From: Cavia porcellus
Taxonomy: Eukaryota; Chordata; Mammalia; Rodentia; Caviidae
DNA: 64,000 bases
NCBI RefSeq assembly: GCF_034190915.1
Contig: NW_026947632.1
Coordinates: 124,001-188,000, forward strand
Direction: 5' to 3'
Shown: piece after piece, positions 56,489-64,000 of the stretch
How positions within the stretch are numbered: position 1 is the stretch's first letter
Layout of the letters: each line of letters starts with the position of its first letter
Translations under genes and position numbers: made by a program
Notes under the pieces: generated by a model
Seen by the model: the letters and a program-made list of their open reading frames with translations, nothing else
What the model was told of the DNA's origin: nothing
Database searches by the model: none

Positions 56489-58983
56489 ACCTCTGATTCA
56501 CACCACCCCATGATGGTTTTCTCACTCCTATTAGTGAATGGCCTGTTAGAAATCCTTACAATGCGCACCACCCCGCGATGTTTTTCAAAAACTTATCCTA
56601 CATTGCCAGTGAATGTTTCCTGACCTCCCCATGCTGACCACCCCGTGGCATTTTTCTCCATCCTACATTGCTTCTCACTGCCTATCCTAATTCATACACA
56701 CTAATTCACCCCACCCCTTGATGTTTTTCTCACTCCTACTAGTGAATGGCCAGTTAGAAACCCTTACAATGCGCACCACCCCGCGATGTTCTTCAGAAAC
56801 CTATCCTACATTGGCGCTGCATGTTTCCCGACCTCCCCATACAGCCCACTCCGTGACACTTATCTCCATCCTACATTGCCACTCACTGCCTATCCTAATT
56901 CAGAACTCCGATTCACACCACCCCGTGATGTTTTTATAACTCCTGCTAGTGAATGGCCTGTTAGAAACACTTACAATGCCCTCCACCCCGCGATGTTTTT
57001 CAGAAACCTATCCTACATTACCACTGCATGTTTCCTGACCTCCCAATGCTGACCATACCGTGGCGCTTTTCTCCATCCTACTCTGCCACTCACTGCCTAT
57101 CCTAATTCAGGCTCCCGGATTCACACCACCTCATGATGTTTTTCTCACACCTACTAGTGAATGGCCTGTTAGAAACCCTTACAATGCGCACCACCCCGCG
57201 ATGTTTTTCAGAAAACTATCGTACATTGCCACTGCATGCTTCCTGACCTCCACATGCTGACCATCCTGTGGCGCTTTTCTGCATCCCACATTGCCACTCA
57301 CTGCCTATCCTAATTCAGGCTCGCCGATTCACACCACCCTGTGATGTTTTTCTCACTCCTAGTAGTGAATGGCCTGTTAGAAACCCTTCCAATGTGCACC
57401 ACCCCGAGATTTTTTTTTAGAAACCTACCCTACATTGCCACTGAATGTTTCTTGACCTCCACATGTTGACCACCCAGTGGCACTTTTCTCCATCCTACAT
57501 TGCCACTGACTGCGTATCCTAATTCAGGCTCCCCGATTCACAGCACCCCATGATGTTTTTCTCGCTCCTACTAATGAATGGCCTGTTACAAACCCTTGCA
57601 GTGCGCACCACACCGCGATATTTTTCAGAAACCTATTCTACATTACCACTGCATGTTTCCTGACCTCCCCATTCTAAATACCCCTTGGCGTTTTTCTCCA
57701 TCCTACATTGCCACTCACCTCCTATCCTACTTCAGGCGCTCCGATTCACACCACCCCGTGAGGTTTTTCTCACTCCTACTAGTGAATGGCCTGTTAGAAA
57801 CGCTTACAATGCACACCACCCTGCGATGTTTTTCAGAAACCTACCCTACATTGCCACTGCATGTTTCTTGACCTCCCCATGTTGACCACGCAGTGGCACT
57901 TTTCTCCATTCTACATTGCCACTGACTGCCTATCCTAATTCAGGCTCCCCGATTCACACCACCCCGTGATGTTTTTGTCACTCTTCCTAGTGAATGGCCT
58001 GTTAGAAACCTTTACAAAGTGCACCACCCTGTGATTTTTTTGCAGAAACCTATCCTACATTGCCACAGCATGTTTCCTGACCTCCCCATGGTGACCATCC
58101 CGTGGCGCTTTTCTCCATCCTACATTGCCACACACTGCCTATCCTAATTCAGGCCCTCCGATTCACACCACCCCGTAATGTTTTTTCTCACGCCTACTAG
58201 TGAATGGCCTGTTACAAACCCTTGCAGTGCGCACCACACCGCGATATTTTTCAGAAACCTATCCTACATTGCCACTGCATGTTTCCTGACCTCCCCATTC
58301 TAAATACCCCTTGGCGTTTTTCTCCATCCTACATTGCCACTCATTGCCTATCCTACTTCAGACCCTCGGATTCACACCACCCCGTGATGTTTTTCTCACT
58401 CCTACTAGTGAATGGCCTGTTAGAAACGCTTACAATGCACAACACCCTGCGATGTTTTTCAGAAATTTATCCTATATTGCCAGTGCATGTTTCGTGACCT
58501 CCCCATGCTGAACACCTCGTGGCGCTTTTCTCCATCCAACATTGCCTCTCACTGCCTATCCTAATTCAGGCCCTCCCTTTCACAGTGCCCGTTATGTTTT
58601 TCTCACTCCTAGTAGTGTATGGCCTGTTAGAAACACTTACAATGCGCACCAACCCGCAGTGTTTTTCAGAAACCTATCCTACATTGCCACTGAACGTTTC
58701 CTGACCTGCCCATGCTGACCACCGCGTGGCGCATTTCTCCATCCTACATTGCCACTCACTGCCTATCCTAATCCAGGTCGTCTGATTCACACCAAACCGT
58801 GATGTTTTTCTCACTCCTACTAAGGAATGGCCTGTTAGAAACTCTCACAGTGCGCACCACACTGCGATGTTTTTCAGAAAGCTATCCTACATTGCCACTG
58901 CATATTTCCTGACCTCCACATGCTGAGCACTCCGTGGCGCTTTTCTCCATCCTACATTGCCACTCACTGCCTATCCTAATTCA

Positions 58984-60647
58984 GGCCCTCTGATTCACCC
59001 CACCCCATGATGTTTTTCTTACTCCTACTAATGAAAGGCCAGTTAGAAACCCTTACAATGCGTACCACCCCGCGATGTACTTCAGAAACCTATCCTACAT
59101 TGCCACTGCATGTTTCCCGACCTCCCCATGCTGACCACCCCTTGGCGCTTATCTCCATCCTACATTGCCACTCACTGCCTATCCTAATTCAGCAACTCCG
59201 ATTCACACCACTGCGTGATGTTTTTATAACTCCTACTAGTGAATGGCCTGGTAGAAACACTTACAATGCCCTCCACCCCGCGATGTTTTTCAGAAACCTA
59301 TCCAGCATTGCCACTGAATGTTTCCTGACCTCCCCATGCTGAGCACTCCGTGGCACTTTTCTCCATCCTACATTGCCACTCACTGCCTATCCTAATTCAG
59401 GCTCCCCGATTCACACCACCCCGTGATGTTCTTCTCACTCCTACTACAGAATGGCCTGTTAGAAACCCTTACAATGCACACCAACCCACAATGTTTTTCA
59501 GAAACCTTTCCTACATAGCCACTGCATGTTTCCTGTCCTCCAATTGCTGACCACCCGGTGGCGCTTTTCTCCATCCCACATTGCCACTCACTGCCTATCC
59601 TAATTCAGGCCCTCCGATGCACACCACCCCGTGATGTTTTTCTCACTCCTACTAGTGAATGGCCTGTTACAAACCCTTGCAATGAGCACCACACCGCGAT
59701 GTTTTTCAAAAACCTATCCTACATTGCCACTGCTTGTTTCCTGACCTCCACATTCTATATACCCCTTGGCGTTTTTCTCCATCCTATATTGCCACTCACT
59801 GCCTATCCTAATTCAGGCCCTCTCATTCACCCCACCCCATGATGTTTTTCTTACTCCTACTAATGAAAGGCCAGTTAGAAACCCTTACAATGCGTACCAC
59901 CCCGCGATGTACTTCAGAAACCTATCCTACATTGCCACTGCATGTTTCCCGACCTCCCCATGCTGACCACCCCTTGGCGCTTATCTCCATCCTACATTGC
60001 CACTCACTGCCTATCCTAATTCAGCAACTCCGATTCACACCACTCCGTGATGATTTTATAACTCCTACTAGTGAAGGGCCTGGTAGAAACACTTACAATG
60101 CCCTCCACCCCGCGATGTTTTTCAGAAACCTATCCAACATTGCCACTGAATGTTTCCTGACCTCTCCATGCTGAGCACTCCGTGGCACTTTTCTCCATCC
60201 TACATTGCCACTCACTGCCTATCCTAATTCAGGCTCCCCGATTCACACCACCCCGTGATGTTCTTCTCACTCCTACTACAGAATGGCCTGTTAGAAACCC
60301 TTACAATGCACACCAACCCACAATGTTTTTCAGAAACCTATCCTACATAGCCACTGCATGTTTCCTGTCCTCCAATTGCTGACCACCCGGTGGCGCTTTT
60401 CTCCATCCTACATTGCCACTCACTGCCTATCCTAATTCAGGCCCTCTGATGCACACCACCCCGTGATGTTTTTCTCACTCCTACTAGTGAATGGCCTGTT
60501 ACAAACCCTTGCAATGAGCACCACACCGCGATGTTTTTCAAAAACCTATCCTACATTGCCACTGCTTGTTTCCTGACCTCCACATTCTATATACCCCTTG
60601 GCGTTTTTCTCCATCCTACATTGCCACTCACTGCCTATCCTAATTGA
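58984..60647 (+). repeat. 832-bp tandem duplication, second copy
   Basis: Counterpart of 22741-24404 at offset 36243: 58984-59815 and 59816-60647. Marker order is the same. Small differences include CTCATTCACCCC at 59822 against CTGATTCACCCC in copy 1. Confidence 0.85.
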
Positions 60648-61101
60648 GGCCCTCCGATTCACACCACCCCGTGATGTTTTTCTCACTCCTACTAGTGAAT
60701 GGCCTGTTAGAAACGCTTACAATACACACCACCCTGCGATGTTTTTCAGAAACATATCCTATATTGCCACTGCATGTTTCGTGACCTCCCCATGCTGACA
60801 ACCCAGTGGCGCTTTTCTCCATGAAACATTGGCTCTCACTGCCTATCCTAATTCAGGCCCTCCCATTCAAAGCACCCGTGATGTTTTTCTCACTCCTACT
60901 AGTGAATGGCCTGTTAGAAACCCTTACAATGCGCACCAAACCGCAGTGTTTTTCAGAAACCTATCCTACATTGCCACTGCACGTTTCCTGACCTGCCCAT
61001 GCTGACCACCGAGTGGCGCATTTCTCCATCCTACATTGCCAGTCGCTGCCTATCCTAATTCAGGTCCTCTGATTCACACCAAACCGTGATGTTTTTCTCA
61101 C

Positions 61102-61273
61102 TCCTACTAGTGAATGGCCTGTTACAAACCCTTGCAATGAGCACCACACCGCGATGTTTTTCAAAAACCTATCCTACATTGCCACTGCTTGTTTCCTGAC
61201 CTCCACATTCTATATACCCCTTGGCGTTTTTCTCCATCCTATATTGCCACTCACTGCCTATCCTAATTCAGGC
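61102..61273 (+). repeat. Two-step recombination junction
   Basis: Up to TCCTACTAG at 61110 the sequence follows 24867 (offset 36243). From 61111 to at most 61272 it follows 59656-59817 (offset 1455, seven monomers), including the rare markers CTTGCAATGAGCACC, CACTGCTTGTTTCC, TTCTATATACCCC and ATCCTATATTGCC. From 61273 it follows 52532 (offset 8741). So a patch of about 160 bp from a third location separates the two long matches. Confidence 0.82.
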
Positions 61274-64000
61274 TTTCCGATTCACACCACCCCGTGATGT
61301 TTTTCTCACTCCTACTACTGAATGGGCTGTTAGAAACCCTTACAATGTGCACCACCCCGCAATTATTTTCAGAAACCTATCCTACATTGCCACTGCATGT
61401 TTCCTGACCTCCCCATGCTGACCACCCAGTGGCGCTTTTCTCCATCCTACATTGCCACTCACTGCCTATCCTAATTCAGGCCCTCCGATACACACCTCCC
61501 CGTTATATTTTTCTCACTCCTACTAGTGAATGGCCTGTTAGAAACGCTTGCAGTGCGCACCACAAAGCGATGTTTTTCAGAAACCTAATCTACATTGCCA
61601 CTGCGTGTTTCCTCACCTCCCCATTTTAAATACCCCTTGGCCCATTTCTCCATTCTACATAGGCACTCACTGCCTATCCTAATTCACGCCCTCCGATTCA
61701 CACCACCCCGTGATGTTTTTCTCACTCCTACTAGTGAATGGCCAGTTAGAAACACTTACAATGTCCACCACCCCGCGATTTTTTTTCAGAATCCTATCCT
61801 ACATTGCCACTGCATGTTTCCTGACCTCCACATGCTGACCACCCTCTGGCACTTTTCTCCATCCTGCATTGCCACTCACTGAATATCCTAATTCAGACCC
61901 TCCGATTCACACCACCCCATGATGTGTTTCTCACTTCTACTAGTGAATGGCCTGTTAGAAACCCTTACAATGCGCAACACCCCGCGATGTTTTTCAGAAA
62001 CCTATCCAACGTTGCCACTGCATGTTTCCTGACCTCCCCATGCTGACCATCCCGTGGCGCTTTTCTCCATCCTACATTGACACTCACTGCCTATCCTAAT
62101 TCAAGCCCTACAATTCACAACACACCGTGATGTTTTTCTCACTCCTACTAGTGAATGGCCTGTTAGAAACCTTTAAAATGCGCACCACCCCGTGATGTCT
62201 TTCAGAAACCTAGCCTACAATGCCACTGCATGTTTCCTGACCTCCCCATGCTGACCACCCCGTGGCGCTTTTTTCCATCCTACATTGACACTCCCTGCCT
62301 GTTCTAATTCACGCCCTCCGATTCACACCACCCCGTGATGTTTTTCTCACTCCTACTAGAGAATGGCCTGTTAGAAACCCTTACAATGTCCACCACCCCG
62401 CGATTTTTTTTCAGAAACCTATCCTACATTGCCACTGCATGTTTCCTGACCTGCCCATGCTGACCACAACGTGACACTTTTCTCCATCCTACATTGCCAC
62501 TCACGGCCTATCCTAATTCAGGCCTTCCGATTCACACCACCCCGTGATGTTTTTCTCACTCCTACTAGTGAATGGCCTGTTAGAAACCCATACAATGTGC
62601 ACCACCCCGCGATTTTTTTTCAGAAACCTATTCTACATTGCCACTGCATGTTTCCTGACCTCCCCATGCTGACCACCCGGTGGCGCTTTTCTCCTTCCTA
62701 CATTGCCACTCACTGTCTATTCTAATTCAGGCCCTCCGATTCGCACCACCCCGTTATATTTTTCTCACTCCTACTAGTGAATGGCCTGTTAGAAATACTT
62801 GCGGTGCGCACCACACCGCGATGTTTTTCAGAAACCTATCCTACATTGCCACTGCATGTTTCCTGACCTTCCCATTTTAAATACCCCTTGGCGCATTTCT
62901 CCATCCTACATTGCCAATCACTGCCTATCCTAATTCACGCCCTCTGATTCACAACACCCCGTGATGTTTTTCTCACTCCTACTAGTGAATGGCCTGTTAG
63001 AAACCCTTACAATGCGCACCACCGCGTGACGTTTTTCAGAAACCTACTCTAAATTGCCACTGCCTGGTTCCTCACGTCCCCATGCTGACCACCCTGTGGC
63101 GCTTTTCTCCATCCTACATTGCCACTCACTGCCTATCCTAATTCAGCCCTTCTGATTCACACCACTCCGTGATGTTTTTCTCACTCCTACTAGTGAGTGT
63201 CCTGTTAGAAACCCTTACAATGCACACCAAACCGCAATGTTTTTCAGAATCCTATCCTACATTGCCACTGCATGTTTCCTGACCTCCACTTTCTGACCAC
63301 CCCGTGGCGCTTTTCTCCATCCTACATTGCCAATCATTGCCTATCCTAATTCAGGCTTTCCGACTCACACCACCCCTTGATGTTTTTCTCACTCCTATTA
63401 GTGAATGGCCTGTTACAAACCCTAACAATGGGCACCACCCCGCGATGTTTTTCAGAAACCTACCCTACATTGCCACTGCATGTTTCCTGACCTCCCCATG
63501 CTGACCACCCCGTGGCGCTTTTCTCCATCCTACATTGCCACTCACTGCCTATCCTAATTCAGGCCCACCGATTCACACCATCCCGTGATGTTTTTCTCAC
63601 TGCTACTAGTGAATGGCCTGTTAGAAACCCTTACAATCCGCACAACCACGCGATGTTTTTCAGAAACCTATCCTACATTGACACTGCATGTTTTCTGACC
63701 TCCCCATGCTGACCACCTCGTGGCGCTTCTGTCCATCCTACATTGCCACTCACGACCTATACCAATTCAGGCTCTCCGATTCACACCTCCCCGTGATGTT
63801 TTTCTCACTCTTAGTAGTGAAAGGCCTGTTAGAAATCCTTACATTGCGCACCACCCCGCAATGTTTTTCAGAAACCTATCCTACATTGCCACTGCATGTT
63901 TCCTGATCTCCCCATGCTGACCAACCCGTTGGGCTTTTCTCCATCCTACAGTGCCACTCACTGCCTATCCTAATTCAGGCCCTCCTATTCATACCACTCG
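61273..64000 (+). repeat. 8741-bp unit, copy 2 (cut by the window end)
   Basis: Matches 52532 onward to the last base. I count about six or seven substitutions in 2.7 kb, about 99.7% identity, for example CCCAGTGG for CCCGGTGG, ACATAGGCAC for ACATTGGCAC and CCCATACAATG for CCCTTACAATG. It carries GCGCTTCTGTCC near 63724, the copy-2 lineage marker, so it was copied from 52.5 kb and not from 17.1 kb. Whether it continues for the full 8.7 kb cannot be seen. Confidence 0.88.

Larger units (their letters stand above)
43813..61110 (+). repeat. Large duplicated block, copy 2 (about 17.3 kb)
   Basis: Second copy of 7985-24867, including its internal repeats. Its length, 17298 bp, equals 16883 minus 418 plus 833, in agreement with the two indels located. 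The left edge lies near 43813, where CACCACACCGCGATG passes into the TTTCCTAACC...TAAATAATCC monomer. The right edge lies at TCCTACTAG, 61102-61110, after which the family changes. Differences from copy 1 are scattered single substitutions. Confidence 0.9.
52532..61272 (+). repeat. 8741-bp (42-monomer) unit, copy 1
   Basis: The sequence from 52532 (CTTTCCGATTCACACC) is repeated from 61273 at a constant offset of 8741. Markers agree at many points, for example monomer starts 52688/61429, 53730/62471, 53939/62680, 54563/63304 and 54979/63720. 8741 is 42 monomers of 208 bp plus 5, from 209-bp variants. Confidence 0.88.
1..64000 (+). repeat. Satellite DNA array, 208-bp monomer, about 307 head-to-tail copies
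   Basis: The same unit of about 208 bp recurs without a break from the first base to the last. Anchors such as CTTTTCTCCATCCTACATTG, ACTAGTGAATGG and TTTTTCAGAAACCTATCC return every 206-209 bp and always on the + strand. Runs at exactly 208-bp spacing are easy to see, for example units starting at 7640, 7848, 8056, 8264 and 8472. Length variants are mostly single-base: 209 bp where the T-tract of subunit B has expanded, 207 bp where subunit A reads ACCCCTGATG or CACCCGTGATG. I found no inserted transposon, no unique sequence, no inverted monomer and no gene. Long direct head-to-tail arrays of this kind are typical of eukaryotic centromeric or pericentromeric satellites; that location is inferred. 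I do not recognise the family, and a repeat-database search would be needed to decide whether it is named. Confidence 0.97.

Noticed and set aside
1..64000. CRISPR array or other prokaryotic repeat system
   Set aside because: Repeats are contiguous and diverge along their whole length; there are no unique spacers, no leader and no cas genes. Size and hierarchy fit eukaryotic satellite DNA.
1..64000. CENP-B box (TTCG....A..CGGG) in the monomer
   Set aside because: Reading consensus and common variants on both strands I find no match. The nearest pieces (CCCCG boxes, CTGTTCGAAACC variants) have the wrong spacing. A computed motif scan would settle rare variants.
1..64000. Telomeric repeats, rDNA, tRNA genes, or SINE/LINE/LTR insertions
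   Set aside because: The 206-209-bp phase is never interrupted by foreign sequence; AAACCCTTAC in subunit A only superficially resembles a telomere-like motif and is not tandem.

Overview
The whole 64-kb window is one uninterrupted tandem satellite array. There is no credible protein-coding gene, RNA gene, transposon, unique sequence or inverted segment. The unit is about 208 bp, so the window holds about 307 monomers, all in the same orientation. Array size, monomer size and nested multi-kilobase duplications point to centromeric or pericentromeric heterochromatin of a eukaryote. The variable positions are dominated by CpG-to-TpG/CpA changes, which suggests a host that methylates its DNA (a vertebrate is plausible, a plant possible). 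I do not recognise the monomer family and cannot name the species.

Monomer structure: each 208-bp unit is itself a degenerate trimer of subunits of about 69 bp. In one example these are C (73 bp, 4714-4786), A (65 bp, 4787-4851) and B (70 bp, 4852-4921). Each subunit opens with an ACCACCCCG box followed about 5-7 bp later by a run of 4-5 T. B and C also share ATCCTACATTGCCACT. By hand count the consensus has 42 A, 77 C, 30 G and 59 T. That is 51% GC with a strong excess of C over G on the + strand, constant for 64 kb because every monomer points the same way.

Layout: 1-7639 is the most diverged part, with only older partners elsewhere (mainly 15-22 kb). 7640-8471 is a two-monomer tandem duplication. 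7985-24867 is a roughly 17-kb block whose near-identical copy (about 99.3% in a hand-compared 1-kb sample) lies at 43813-61110, differing by whole-monomer indels. 23932-30170 is a 30-monomer (6239-bp) unit followed directly by a shortened copy at 30171-35370. 34895-43790 holds two more nested partial duplications (offsets 6636 and 2486 bp). From 61273 to the window end, the sequence from 52532 is repeated at an 8741-bp offset, after a two-step junction. Tandem duplications of 832-833 bp (four monomers) occur at 22741-24404, 54823-56488 and 58984-60647.

Nothing here acts as a set of cooperating genes. The interest lies in the hierarchy (69 bp, 208 bp, 416/832 bp, 2.5-9 kb, 17 kb or more), in datable recombination junctions, and in base-composition and CpG-decay signatures. 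A caution: long near-identical copies may partly reflect assembly errors or falsely joined haplotypes.
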